Shown piece by piece: positions 1 to 10,700 of a stretch of 50,443 bases of DNA. The notes under the pieces are model-generated. The model did no database searches. It was not told the origin of the DNA and saw nothing but the letters and a program-made list of their open reading frames with translations. Where the stretch lies: positions 1-50,443 of the forward strand of contig JACRNE010000007.1 in the NCBI GenBank assembly GCA_016219345.1, in the 5' to 3' direction. How positions within the stretch are numbered: position 1 is the stretch's first letter; the number at the start of each line of letters is the position of its first letter. The DNA comes from Candidatus Saccharimonadota bacterium (GTDB lineage Bacteria > Patescibacteriota > Saccharimonadia > Saccharimonadales > 2-12-FULL-41-12). Both the position numbers and the translations under genes were made by a program.

Positions 1-1
1 T

Positions 2-601
2 CAAAAAGCTTTTGAAAGAGTCTTAGAGCATCATGGCATTTCGCCAAAAAATGTTAATCCTGAAGATATAAGAATCGTAGGAGTAACCGCAAAACAAAAT
101 ATAAAAAACATGAAATCTAAACATAGACTGGAACCTTCTATAGATGAGTTGCTTGATTTAAGAAGCTCGATATATGACAAGCTCCTTGACGAAGGAGTGG
201 AGCCGATGCCAGGACTTCGTGACCTAATCAAATCACTGAAACAAAACGGAATTAAAATCGGCGTAGCCTCTTCAGCTACAAGAGAAAATATTGAGAAAGT
301 ACTAAAAATGATTGGACTAGATAACACCTTCGACATAATAGTATCTGGTGCAGAAGTTAAAAATTCTAAACCAGCACCTGATGTATTTTTAAAAGCTGCC
401 CAAGATTTAGACGTTAACCCATCCAACTGTATAGTTCTCGAGGATGCATACAGCGGTGTTATAGCAGGGAAAGCTGCTGGATCTACTGTTATAGCTATTC
501 CAAACAAGTACACTATTAATGACGATTTTTCAGAGGCCGACCATATATTTAGATCTCTTACCGAGCTAGATTTCGATAAAATCCAAAAATTAATTAAGTA
601 A
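2..601 (+). CDS. HAD-superfamily hydrolase (beta-phosphoglucomutase-like), 5' truncated by window edge
   Basis: Frame open from base 2; motifs VASSATRENI, SKPAPDVFLKAA, VLEDAYSGVIAGKAAG typical of the HAD/PGMB family. Confidence 0.85.
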   Translation, partial: QKAFERVLEHHGISPKNVNPEDIRIVGVTAKQNIKNMKSKHRLEPSIDELLDLRSSIYDKLLDEGVEPMPGLRDLIKSLKQNGIKIGVASSATRENIEKVLKMIGLDNTFDIIVSGAEVKNSKPAPDVFLKAAQDLDVNPSNCIVLEDAYSGVIAGKAAGSTVIAIPNKYTINDDFSEADHIFRSLTELDFDKIQKLIK

Positions 602-629
602 TGCCTCTTCGGTGATACAATTTAGGTAA

Positions 630-1202
630 GTGAAGAATCAAAGTATTGTTGACTGGTTAGATGATTTGGGTTCAAAAGAGCCAACTCCTGGTGGTGGTGC
701 TGTAGCGGGCTTAAACGGTGCTATAGCTGCCGCGCAGCTGAAAATGATCTGTGAATACACAAAAGATGAAGAGATCCAGAGCAAAACTAATGAACTTGGG
801 TTAAAAGTACTAGAATTTTTAGACCTTGCTACCCGGGACTCTGAAAGTTACCTAAAAGTTCGTGAGGCTTACAAAGAAAAGAACGATGAGCTGATTCAAA
901 TTGCACTAATTAATGCTGCTGAAGTAAGCATAGATACTGCAGCGAGATGCGATGATTTGATGGTATTTATTGAGGAAAACTTGAGTAAATTTAACAAAAA
1001 TTTCTTCGCTGATCTAATAGTTGTTATCGCTAATTTAAAAGCAGCTACTAGATCCGCCAAAGCTATGGAAGACGTAAACGCTAAATCAATCACAAATGAA
1101 GCAGCAAAAGGTAGAGTAGAGAATAATTCAGAATATTGCAGCCAAATGCTAAAAAGAGCTGACAAGCTGTTTGAGTCAATAGAAGAGGTCTCAAATGACT
1201 AA
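630..1202 (+). CDS. Formiminotransferase-cyclodeaminase-like / methenyl-THF cyclohydrolase (FchA-like)
   Basis: LGSKEPTPGGGAVAGLNGAIAAA and overall length match the cyclodeaminase domain; overlaps folD. Confidence 0.8.
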   Translation: MKNQSIVDWLDDLGSKEPTPGGGAVAGLNGAIAAAQLKMICEYTKDEEIQSKTNELGLKVLEFLDLATRDSESYLKVREAYKEKNDELIQIALINAAEVSIDTAARCDDLMVFIEENLSKFNKNFFADLIVVIANLKAATRSAKAMEDVNAKSITNEAAKGRVENNSEYCSQMLKRADKLFESIEEVSND

Positions 1203-2037
1203 AATTTTAGACGGGAAGATTGTAGCTGAAAAAATTAACGCAGATTCAGCGATTTTAGTAAAAAAACTAACTGAAAAATCTGTAACACCGAAGCTAGTTA
1301 TAGTTATCGGAACAAATAATAAATCGCTACTTTCCTACGTAAAAGGGCTGTCTAAACAGGCTGAGAAAATCGGTATATTAGCTGAGATTATAGAAGTATC
1401 CGAAACCTCGACCAACAAATACGAAGAAATACTAAATAAATTATCGTCTGACCCGAGCGTCCATGGAATTATTCTACAAACACCACTACCAGACAGTGTG
1501 GATGCGGCTGCCTTAAGCGCGCTAGTGCCGGTAGACAAAGATGTCGATGGAATCAACCCCGCAAGCGCCGGCAGGTTACTCGCTAACGAAAAATCTTTCG
1601 CGCCGGCAACGGCTGAAGCGGTAATTACAATGCTGGACTACTACAATATTGGTTTGAGCGGTAAAAACGTAGCTGTTCTGGGAAGAAGCATGATTGTCGG
1701 TAAGCCTGTTGCCAGCTTATTAATTAACAGAGATGCCACGGCTACTATATGCCATTCTAAAACTCAAAATTTGAGCGAAATCACAAAAAAAGCAGACATA
1801 TTGGTAGTAGCCATAGGCAGAGCGAATTTGGTTAACGCAGATTACGTTTCGCGCGGTCAGGTGATAGTAGACGTGGGCATAAACTTTAACGAAGACGGTA
1901 AGATTGTAGGAGATGTTGATTTCAACAACGTTGAGGCTATGACATCAGCTATATCTCCGGTGCCCGGTGGCGTCGGGCCTGTTACAGCGGCTTTGCTTTT
2001 GAAGCATACTTGTGAGGCAGCCTTAAGTACTTTATAA
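1195..2037 (+). CDS. folD: Bifunctional methylene-THF dehydrogenase/cyclohydrolase
   Basis: VHGIILQTPLP, DKDVDGINP, GRSMIVGKPVA, DVGIN, PVPGGVGPVT motifs. Confidence 0.97.
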   Translation: MTKILDGKIVAEKINADSAILVKKLTEKSVTPKLVIVIGTNNKSLLSYVKGLSKQAEKIGILAEIIEVSETSTNKYEEILNKLSSDPSVHGIILQTPLPDSVDAAALSALVPVDKDVDGINPASAGRLLANEKSFAPATAEAVITMLDYYNIGLSGKNVAVLGRSMIVGKPVASLLINRDATATICHSKTQNLSEITKKADILVVAIGRANLVNADYVSRGQVIVDVGINFNEDGKIVGDVDFNNVEAMTSAISPVPGGVGPVTAALLLKHTCEAALSTL

Positions 2038-2046
2038 TCCAAAGCA

Positions 2047-3528
2047 ATGAGTGGTCCTCAAGATATTTTAATTGGAGACGATAAGCTAACTGAGAAATGC
2101 GCAGTTTTCGGCACCTTCGGGGCCAGTAAAGAAGCAGCGCGTTTGGCTTACTACGGACTCTGGGCGCTTCAGCATAGGGGACAAGAAAGCTCTGGGATTG
2201 CCAGTGCAGATACAAAAAATATTTATGATCATAGTGACTTTGGACTAGTTGCCAACGTCTACAAGGACGAAGACTTATCAGCTCTTCATGGACATATATC
2301 AATAGGGCATAACCGCTATTCGACCTCTGGCGGACGAGATGCTTGCTATAACCAGCCATTTTTAAACAAAGATCGCACATTTGCCTTCGCCCACAACGGC
2401 AACCTACCGGAAACAGTCAAACTAGAAAAGTTCTTAAAAAAGCACAAAGTCGCAACTGAAACACTGAATGATTCCGGCATGATGGCAGCAGCGATTGACG
2501 TACACATGCAGGACGGCTCAACACTTGAAGATGCAGTCATAAAATCTTACCCCCTCTTCCAGGGGGTTTTTTCTGCCCTCGCTATGGGCAAAGACAGGCT
2601 AGTTGCCTTTAGGGATGAGTACGGTATTCGTCCGCTTTCTATCGCTGAACTAGACGGTGGCTATGTAGTTTCATCTGAAACATGTGCTTATGACACAATT
2701 GGCGCTAAATTCATCCGCGAGATCGAACCAGGTGAATTGGTTGTCATAGATGAGAGAGGTATTCAGTCGTATCAGGTAGTGAAGGGCAATCAGAAGCTTG
2801 ATGTGTTTGAGTTTGTATATTTTGCAAGACCGGACAGCACCTTGATGGGTAGAAGTGTTAATAAAGTTCGTGAAAACTTCGGTATTGAGCTAGCAAAAGA
2901 ATATCCAGTTAACGCAGACATCGTTGTTCCTGTGCCTGACTCTTCCGTGCCGGCGGCCCTCGGCTACTCCAGGGAAAGTGGCCTCCGCTTTGAAATGGCG
3001 TTGGTTAAGAATAGATACATAAATAGAACTTTTATTAGACCGACAGAGGAGCTCCGCACCCGTGACCTAACCATGAAATTAAATCCAGTTATCCAAGCAT
3101 TAAAAGGCAAAAGGATTGTTTTAGTTGATGATTCGATTGTGCGCGGCACAACCATGAGAAAAGTCGTTAAGATGCTTCGCGGAGTTGGCGTGAAGGAAAT
3201 TCATCTTATGATTAGCTCGCCACCTGTGAAGTACCCTGATTTTTATGGAATTAATACTCCAAACCAAAATGATTTGATCGCGGCTAAAATGTCGGTGGAA
3301 GAAATACGTGAGCATCTGGGCGCAGACTCGCTTGGATTTTTATCATTTGACGGAATGATTGCGGCTACTGGTCTACCTGCCAGTAAGTTCTCTAGCTCTT
3401 GCTTTAACGGAGTATATCCAGCTCCGATTGGACAGAGGTCAGATGATATCAGTTATGTAGATTCCCGGCCTATGATTACTCCGAACCCAGCAAAAAAAGT
3501 AAAAACAAAATCTAAGGTGCTTGTATAA
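2047..3528 (+). CDS. purF: Amidophosphoribosyltransferase
   Basis: CAVFGTFG N-terminal Ntn Cys, GHNRYSTSG, VLVDDSIVRGTTMRK PRPP loop. Confidence 0.97.
   Translation: MSGPQDILIGDDKLTEKCAVFGTFGASKEAARLAYYGLWALQHRGQESSGIASADTKNIYDHSDFGLVANVYKDEDLSALHGHISIGHNRYSTSGGRDACYNQPFLNKDRTFAFAHNGNLPETVKLEKFLKKHKVATETLNDSGMMAAAIDVHMQDGSTLEDAVIKSYPLFQGVFSALAMGKDRLVAFRDEYGIRPLSIAELDGGYVVSSETCAYDTIGAKFIREIEPGELVVIDERGIQSYQVVKGNQKLDVFEFVYFARPDSTLMGRSVNKVRENFGIELAKEYPVNADIVVPVPDSSVPAALGYSRESGLRFEMALVKNRYINRTFIRPTEELRTRDLTMKLNPVIQALKGKRIVLVDDSIVRGTTMRKVVKMLRGVGVKEIHLMISSPPVKYPDFYGINTPNQNDLIAAKMSVEEIREHLGADSLGFLSFDGMIAATGLPASKFSSSCFNGVYPAPIGQRSDDISYVDSRPMITPNPAKKVKTKSKVLV
2549..2572 (+). terminator. Intrinsic-terminator-like hairpin inside the purF CDS
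   Basis: ACCCCCT-cttcc-AGGGGGT perfect 7-bp stem followed by a T tract. Confidence 0.6.
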
Positions 3529-3532
3529 ATAA

Positions 3533-4228
3533 ATGCACTCACCTAAGGTAGCGATATTAGCCTCCGGTAGCGGAACGACTGCAGAGTCGTTTATTTCTTC
3601 GTGTGTTAATGGTGAAATCACTGCTGATGTGGCTTTGGTTATATCGAACCACAAAGACCCCGGCGTATTTGAAAAGGTCAGAAGGCTCAATGATCAACAT
3701 GGGCTAAACATTGAATGCATACATATAGGCAAAGCCAACTTCCCTGAGAAAGAAGGAGAGAAAGTTAAATATGGCTTTCAAACCGAAGCTGAGGAAGAAA
3801 AAATCCTGCAGGTTCTAAAAGAAAATGACATAGAACTTGTCCTGCTGCTTGGTTATATGAAAAGAGTTGGGCCTAAAATAGTTGACGAGTTCGGCTGGTT
3901 GCCAAATTACGAATCTGTATATAAATCAAGAATGATTAATACTCACCCCGGGCTGCTGCCAGAGACAAAAGGTCTGTACGGCCTTAATGTCCAAAAGCAT
4001 GTTATCTCGAAGGGACTTGCTGTGGCCGGACACTGCCTATTCGCGGTGGATGACGAGTATGACGACGGGCCAGTTATATCAGAACATTCGTTTGAAACAG
4101 ATCCAACAGAGGATGCTGAAGAGCTTTTTGAGCGAGTCAAAGAGTCAGAAAAAAAGTACTTGGCCGAAGACATACAAAATTTTATAGACAAACAGCGGGA
4201 ATATAATAAAATTGGGAATAATGTCTAA
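3533..4228 (+). CDS. purN: Phosphoribosylglycinamide formyltransferase
   Basis: VAILASGSGTTAESFI, VLLLGYMKRVGP, INTHPGLLPETKGLYG, AGHCLFAVDDEYDDGP. Confidence 0.92.
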   Translation: MHSPKVAILASGSGTTAESFISSCVNGEITADVALVISNHKDPGVFEKVRRLNDQHGLNIECIHIGKANFPEKEGEKVKYGFQTEAEEEKILQVLKENDIELVLLLGYMKRVGPKIVDEFGWLPNYESVYKSRMINTHPGLLPETKGLYGLNVQKHVISKGLAVAGHCLFAVDDEYDDGPVISEHSFETDPTEDAEELFERVKESEKKYLAEDIQNFIDKQREYNKIGNNV

Positions 4229-5489
4229 AAGCGTATTGGTCGTTGGTAGTGGTGGGCGTGAACATGCATTGGCTTGGAAATTATCTCAATCTAATGATGT
4301 TTCAAAAGTTTATGTAGCTCCAGGCAATGGCGGAACGACACTAGTGGCTGAGAATGTCGATATCTCATTTACAGATGTAGAGGGGCTTTTAAACTTTGCT
4401 AGAGAAGAACAGATTGATCTAACCGTTATAGGACAGGAGGCAGCTTCTGAAGCCGGCTTGGTAGACGCTTTTAACGATGCCGGCTTATCTATTTTTGGCC
4501 CGACTAAAGCCGCTACGCTAATAGAATCTTCTAAAGTATTTTCTAAGGATTTAATGAGCGAGCAGAATATTCCAACCGCTCAATACAAAACATTTTCAGA
4601 TGCCACCAAGGCTTTTGAGTACATAAAAACCCGAAGTCTGCCTATTGTCATAAAAGCCGATGGCCTAGCCACCGGAAAAGGTGTGATCATCCCTGAAACC
4701 TTGGAGCAAGCCGAAAAAGCCATTCAGGACATTATGATAGATAAAATTTTTGGCGAGGCAGGCGGATCCGTTGTAGTTGAGGACTTCCTAAAAGGTCAGG
4801 AAGTTTCTATGCATGCGCTTACGGATGGCACAAATTCTGTTATTTTTCCGCCTTCTCAAGATCATAAACAGGTATTTGATGGTGATAAAGGTCCAAACAC
4901 TGGCGGGATGGGCGTAATCGCTCCTCTGGACTGGGTTAAGCCCGAGCAAATATCTAAAATCCAAGAAAAAGTTGTATCACCCGCTTTAGAAGGACTCAAG
5001 AAAAAAAATTCACCATTTATAGGCTGTTTGTACCCGGGCTTAATGCTAGACGGCCAAGACGTGAATGTGATCGAATTTAACGCTAGATTCGGCGACCCTG
5101 AAGCAGAAGTTTATATGAGGTTACTAGACTGTGATCTTTATAAAATTTTGAGCGATTGCGCGGCAGGCAATCTAAATCCGGAGTCCGTAAAATGGCGTGA
5201 TGGCTACGCAGCGACCGTTGTGCTGGCTTCACCTGGCTATCCTGGAGATTATCCTAAAGGACTACCTATAACTGGGCTTGAAGAGGCCGAAAAATTGGAC
5301 GATATTGTTGTATTCCACGCTGGGACGGCGCTAAAAGACGGAAATTTCGTTACAGCAGGCGGGCGAGTCCTAAATGTAACCGCCACCGGAGATACGCTGC
5401 AAAACGCACTAGATAAAGCTTACGAAGCCGTTAAATTGATCAACTTTGAGGGCATGCACTACCGAACCGACATCGGCCAACGCGTTTAG
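4212..5489 (+). CDS. purD: Phosphoribosylamine-glycine ligase
   Basis: VLVVGSGGREHALAWKL, KADGLATGKGV, NTGGMGVIAP, NARFGDPEAEV. Confidence 0.97.
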   Translation: MGIMSKSVLVVGSGGREHALAWKLSQSNDVSKVYVAPGNGGTTLVAENVDISFTDVEGLLNFAREEQIDLTVIGQEAASEAGLVDAFNDAGLSIFGPTKAATLIESSKVFSKDLMSEQNIPTAQYKTFSDATKAFEYIKTRSLPIVIKADGLATGKGVIIPETLEQAEKAIQDIMIDKIFGEAGGSVVVEDFLKGQEVSMHALTDGTNSVIFPPSQDHKQVFDGDKGPNTGGMGVIAPLDWVKPEQISKIQEKVVSPALEGLKKKNSPFIGCLYPGLMLDGQDVNVIEFNARFGDPEAEVYMRLLDCDLYKILSDCAAGNLNPESVKWRDGYAATVVLASPGYPGDYPKGLPITGLEEAEKLDDIVVFHAGTALKDGNFVTAGGRVLNVTATGDTLQNALDKAYEAVKLINFEGMHYRTDIGQRV

Positions 5490-5570
5490 TTTATAAATTA
5501 CTAATAATCACTTGTTTATTATTTGTGATTTCTTTGGAAAGGGAGGATCACGGAGCCAAAGGCGTAGTCT

Positions 5571-5609
5571 AAGGAGGGAAAAACCTTATGAAATGGGTTT
5601 GCCCTCCTT
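5571..5609. terminator. Inverted repeat between convergent purD and prs
   Basis: AAGGAGGG...CCCTCCTT with additional inner pairing AACC/GGTT; no clear T tract. Confidence 0.4.
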
Positions 5610-5614
5610 AAGTA

Positions 5615-6643
5615 TTAAGACTGGTTTAGGCCATCGAAGATGGCAGAAACCGAAGTTTCCTCAAAGATTGCCTGAACTGCGTTTGCCAATAAATCAACTA
5701 CAGAAACAACTTCTATATATGGAACTTTTCTACTGCTTTGAGGAAGAGGTAGGGTGTCTGTAACGGCTAAATGGTCAATTGGTGATTTGTCGATTCTATC
5801 GATTGCCGGGTCAGAAAAAATACCGTGTGTAGTAGCGGCAGAAACAGCTTTTGCGCCATTTTGCATCAAAAGCTCAGCCGCAGCACACATAGTTCCTGCG
5901 GTGTCGATCATATCATCGATAATCACACATCTTTTACCTTTAAAATTACCGATTATATCAATTGCTTCAGCTTCGTTTTTCCTAGAACGACGTTTGTGAA
6001 CAATTGCTATGTCGGCGTTCAACCTACTGGCGTAGCGTTCTGTTAGCTTAACTCGTCCAGCATCTGGAGAAACTATAACTAGATCCTCCCCAGCAAATTT
6101 CTTTTTAAGATGTTCTACAATGGCAGGCAAGGCAATCAAATGGTCAAATGGCCCGTCAAAAAATCCTTGGATCTGACCGGCGTGAAGATCCACACAAGCA
6201 ATCCTGTCAGCACCAGCCACTGACAGAAGATCGATGACTAGCTTAGCGCTTATAGGTTCGCGACCTGATGATTTACGGTCTTGTCGAGCGTAACCTAAAA
6301 ACGGGCAAACGGCCGTAATGTGACGTGCCGATGCCCGCTTAGCAGCATCTATAATGATGGCTTGTTCCATAATGGCTTCAGCGACGGTGTCGTGATGAGC
6401 CTGAAAGACAAATACGTCTGCTCCACGAACTGACTCTTCTAAATGGCATTTGATTTCGCCATTAGCAAATTTTTCTATACCGGTGTTTGACAGCTCTACT
6501 CCAAGTTTTTTTGCGACATTTTTTGCCAAGTCCTCATGGTGTGACCCAGAAAAAATTAGTAAACGTTTTTCAATAATTGCCTTCAATGTGTCTGCCCCTT
6601 TGAGTCTTTTTTTATAGCATATCATAAAAAAGAATGTCTTCAT
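5615..6643 (-). CDS. prs: Ribose-phosphate pyrophosphokinase; the true start may be downstream of the ORF start
   Basis: IFSGSHHEDLA, FANGEIKCHLEESVRGADVFV, DLHAGQIQGFFDGPFDHL, CVIIDDMIDTAGTM. Confidence 0.95.
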   Translation of the reverse strand: MKTFFFMICYKKRLKGADTLKAIIEKRLLIFSGSHHEDLAKNVAKKLGVELSNTGIEKFANGEIKCHLEESVRGADVFVFQAHHDTVAEAIMEQAIIIDAAKRASARHITAVCPFLGYARQDRKSSGREPISAKLVIDLLSVAGADRIACVDLHAGQIQGFFDGPFDHLIALPAIVEHLKKKFAGEDLVIVSPDAGRVKLTERYASRLNADIAIVHKRRSRKNEAEAIDIIGNFKGKRCVIIDDMIDTAGTMCAAAELLMQNGAKAVSAATTHGIFSDPAIDRIDKSPIDHLAVTDTLPLPQSSRKVPYIEVVSVVDLLANAVQAIFEETSVSAIFDGLNQS

Positions 6644-6659
6644 GTTAAAATATAGCTAA

Positions 6660-7778
6660 ATGACAGGTTCCGATGAAACAGGACTTACTTATTCTAATTC
6701 CGGGGTAGATTACGGATCTATTGATCCTGCAAAAGTGTCTGCGCAAGACGCAGCTAAAAGCACCTCAAAAAATTTAAATAATTTTGGATTTAGCGAGCTA
6801 GCAGAAAGCCGCGGTGAGTCTGCTTATGTCTGGGATGAAGGTGATAGTTATAAAGCCTTAGTAGTGGAAGGATTAGGTACAAAAAACCTTGTGGCCGATG
6901 CTATGAGAAAAATAACTGGTAAAACTTACTACGACCAGGTAGCTCAAGATACCGTGGCAATGATAGTAAATGACCTAATAGTTGTCGGCGCCTTGCCAAA
7001 TGTGGTGAACGCATACTTTGCTATCGGTGATACCAAATGGATGGAAGACAAAGAAAGATCTTCTGATTTGATTAAAGGCTGGGCTGCAGCATGTCAGTTA
7101 GCTGGCGCAACATGGGGCGGCGGGGAAACTCCGGCGCTTAAAGGAATTATTAACCCAGAGACGATTGATCTAGCTGGTTCAGCGGTTGGCAATATTGCAG
7201 ATAAATCAAACTTGGTCCTCGGTGATAAATTGGCCAGCGGCGATAGAATAGTTCTTGTTGAAAGTAGTGGGATACACGCCAACGGACTGACAATGGCTCG
7301 TAAAATTGCTGATGATCTAAGCGATGGATACGCAACAAAAATATCTGATGGCCGCAGCTACGGCGAGGCTTTATTATCTCCAACACATATATACGTTGAG
7401 CTAGTTAGAAAACTTCAAGATGCAAATATAGAGATCCACTATATGGTTAATGTCACTGGCCACGGCTGGCGCAAATTAATGAGAGCTAACAGAGACGACC
7501 TAGCTTACGTGATAGAGGAAGTCCCTGAATATCCAGCTGAGTTTGATTTTATTAAAGATCAAGCTAAAGCCAACGACGAGGAAATGTATGGCAATTTTAA
7601 TATGGGTGTGGGCTTTGCGGTCTATGTGCCTGAAAAATACGCCGATAAAGTAGTCGAGATTGCGCATTCAGCAAACCTAAAAGCTTGGAACGCTGGAAAA
7701 GTCGTTAAAGGACAAAAATCCGTCACTATAAAACCAATCGACATTGAGTATAAATCTGACACTCTGGGAGTACGTTAG
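6660..7778 (+). CDS. purM: Phosphoribosylformylglycinamidine cyclo-ligase (AIR synthetase)
   Basis: YSNSGVDYGSIDPAK, VAMIVNDLIVVGALP, ESSGIHANGLT, NVTGHGWRKLMR. Confidence 0.9.
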   Translation: MTGSDETGLTYSNSGVDYGSIDPAKVSAQDAAKSTSKNLNNFGFSELAESRGESAYVWDEGDSYKALVVEGLGTKNLVADAMRKITGKTYYDQVAQDTVAMIVNDLIVVGALPNVVNAYFAIGDTKWMEDKERSSDLIKGWAAACQLAGATWGGGETPALKGIINPETIDLAGSAVGNIADKSNLVLGDKLASGDRIVLVESSGIHANGLTMARKIADDLSDGYATKISDGRSYGEALLSPTHIYVELVRKLQDANIEIHYMVNVTGHGWRKLMRANRDDLAYVIEEVPEYPAEFDFIKDQAKANDEEMYGNFNMGVGFAVYVPEKYADKVVEIAHSANLKAWNAGKVVKGQKSVTIKPIDIEYKSDTLGVR

Positions 7779-10700
7779 TGCTGATATTTGGCGAAGTAAA
7801 TGCGCTAGCAAGCTTTAAAAAAGATAGACTGCTAGAAGAGCTTCGTGGCCTAGACGAGAACATTATAGGTGTTTCAGCGGAGTTTATACATTTTATTGAA
7901 AATACGAAACCACTTGATAAAAGTTCTGAAACTAAACTAAAAAAGCTTCTTACCTACGACGAATCATACGAAGAAGATAAAAAAGGCGAGTTCTTTTTAG
8001 TGACACCACGGCCAGGAACTATCTCCCCATGGTCCTCCAAGGCTACTGACATAGCTAGAAGTTCTAATTTAAAAGAAGTTAAGCGCATAGAGCGAGGCAC
8101 AGCGTATTACATTGAGTCAAAGAAGAGTCTAGATAGAGTTAAAATTTCAAAGCTGCTAGCCGACAGAATGACTCAGGTCGTTTTAGACGATATTAAAAAA
8201 GCTGAAGTCTTGTTTAAGTCTGAAAAGCCGAGGACATATGAGCAAATCGATCTAGGTAAAAACGGCTTTGAGCAGTTAGGTAAGATGAACAAGAAGCTAG
8301 GTCTAGCACTATCAGATGACGAGATTGAATACCTAGTAGACGCTTACAAAAAAGCCGGACGTAACCCAACAGACGTAGAGCTAATGATGTTTTCTGTTGT
8401 GAACAGTGAGCATTGCCGTCACAAAATCTTTAATGCTGATTGGTTGATAGATGGAAAACCAGCCGATAAAAGCTTGTTTAAAATGATAAAAAATACCTAT
8501 CAGAAATCCCCTGAGGATGTTTTATCTGCTTACTCTGACAACGCGGCGGTTTTAAAGGGGCCAAAAGTTAAGCAATTTTTCGCAGACCAGAAAACGAAAA
8601 CTTATTCATACAACGACGAAGCCGCAAACATAGTTATAAAAGTAGAGACACATAACCACCCGACGGCAATTGCCCCTTATCCTGGAGCCTCAACTGGCGT
8701 GGGTGGTGAGATCCGCGACGAAGCAGCCACTGGACGTGGTGCTAAATCAAAAATGGGGCTAACTGGCTTTAATGTCTCAAACTTGAACATACCTGGATAC
8801 AACCAGCCATGGGAGAAGTTTTACGGTAAGCCTGACCGGATAGTTTCAGCTCTGGACATAATGATTGAGTCTCCACTGGGCGGCGCAGGCTTTGCCAATG
8901 AATTTGGCAGACCTAATCTAGCTGGTTACTTCAGAACATACGAACAAGAACACGAAGGCGACATCCGAGGTTATCACAAACCTATCATGATCGCCGGAGG
9001 AATGGGCAATGTCTTGGATGATAACGTATCAAAAGGCTCTATAAAGGCGGGCGACAAACTAATAGTTCTAGGTGGTCCAGCAATGTTGATCGGTCTTGGC
9101 GGAGGTTCAGCCTCTAGCATAGAAGCCGGCAAGAGTGATGAAGATCTAGATTTCGCCTCTGTTCAAAGAGACAACGCTGAAATGCAGAGACGAGCTCAAG
9201 AAGTTATAAACAGTTGCTGGAATCAGAAAAAAGATAATCCAATCATCTCGATCCACGATGTTGGTGCAGGAGGGCTTTCTAATGCATTCCCAGAGCTTGT
9301 GCATGACCAAGACTTAGGCGGTGAGTTTGAGCTTAGAGATATACCAAATGCAGAGCCAGGCCTATCGCCATTAGAAATTTGGTGTAATGAAGCGCAGGAA
9401 AGATACGTACTGGCTATCAGCGAAAAAAATTTAGAGAAGTTTAAAAAAATCTGCGAACGAGAAAAGTGCCCATTTGCGGTAATCGGCACAGCAACCAAAG
9501 AAAAGAACTTAGTCCTAAACGATCGACTGTTTAAAAATAAGCCGATAGACATACCTATGAGCTTACTCTTTGGGAATCCGCCTAAGATGACTCGGAAATT
9601 TGAAACAAAAAATCCAAAGTACAAAACCCTGGAAACTAAGGATATAGCCATAAATGAAGCGGTTGAGCGAGTTCTTCGCCTGCCTGCAGTCGCCAGCAAA
9701 AAGTTCTTAATAACAATTGGCGACAGGACAGTTGGTGGCCTAGTGACACGCGATCAAATGGTAGGGCCGTGGCAAGTCCCTGTCAGCGACGTTAGCGTAA
9801 CAGCCGCGTCTTACAATGAGATGCACGGGGAAGCGGTAGCTATAGGCGAAAGATCTCCGATTGCTCTTATAAATTCCCCGGCGTCTGGTCGAATGGCAGT
9901 TGGTGAGGTTATTACAAATATTATCTCAGCTGATATAGAAAAAATTTCTGATATAAAACTATCTGCCAACTGGATGGCCGCAGCAGGTCATAAAAGTGAA
10001 GACAAAAACCTATATGAAACCGTGAAAGCTTTAGGCGAGGATTTTTGCCCTGATCTAGGTATTTGCATCCCAGTTGGGAAAGATTCTTTGAGCATGCGGA
10101 CTTCCTGGGACGAAAAAGGTAAAAACAAGTCCGTAACGGCACCTTTGTCGGTCGTTATTAGTGGGTTTGCCCCGGTAAGTGACACATCAAAAACCTTAAC
10201 GCCAGAGCTTAAGAATGTCTCAAGTGAGTTAATATTAATTGATCTAGGTGAGGGTAAATCACGCCTCGGTGCCTCCGCATTTGCGCAAACTTATTCTCAG
10301 GTCGGTAATGAAGTGCCTGATGCTAACGCTAAATTACTTAAAAAATTCTTTAAAGTGCTAAGCGGTCTTAAAAAAGACGAAAAAATTCTGGCTTACCACG
10401 ACCGCTCAGATGGTGGATTAATTACCACTCTTTTGGAAATGTCTTTTGCTAGTCGCCTAGGACTTGATGTAGATATTTCGGAGATTACTTCTGAGCCTCT
10501 ACAGGCCCTCTTTAATGAAGAGCTGGGAGCGGTCATCCAAGTTAGCGATAAAGAATCGGACAAAATCTTGGAAGTACTTAGAAAAGAACTTGGCGATAAC
10601 GTTTACCGCATTGGAAAAATACGGAAAGATGAGCAGATAGTAATCAGCCGGGATGGCTCCGAAATATATAAAAATACTCGAGCGAAATTAGAATCATACT

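Noticed and set aside
5512-5763. Antisense and overlapping ORFs in the track (e.g. 5512-5763, 9223-9699, 14106-14390, 28906-29331)
   Set aside because: They overlap strongly supported genes, have low-complexity or atypical composition and no recognisable motifs.
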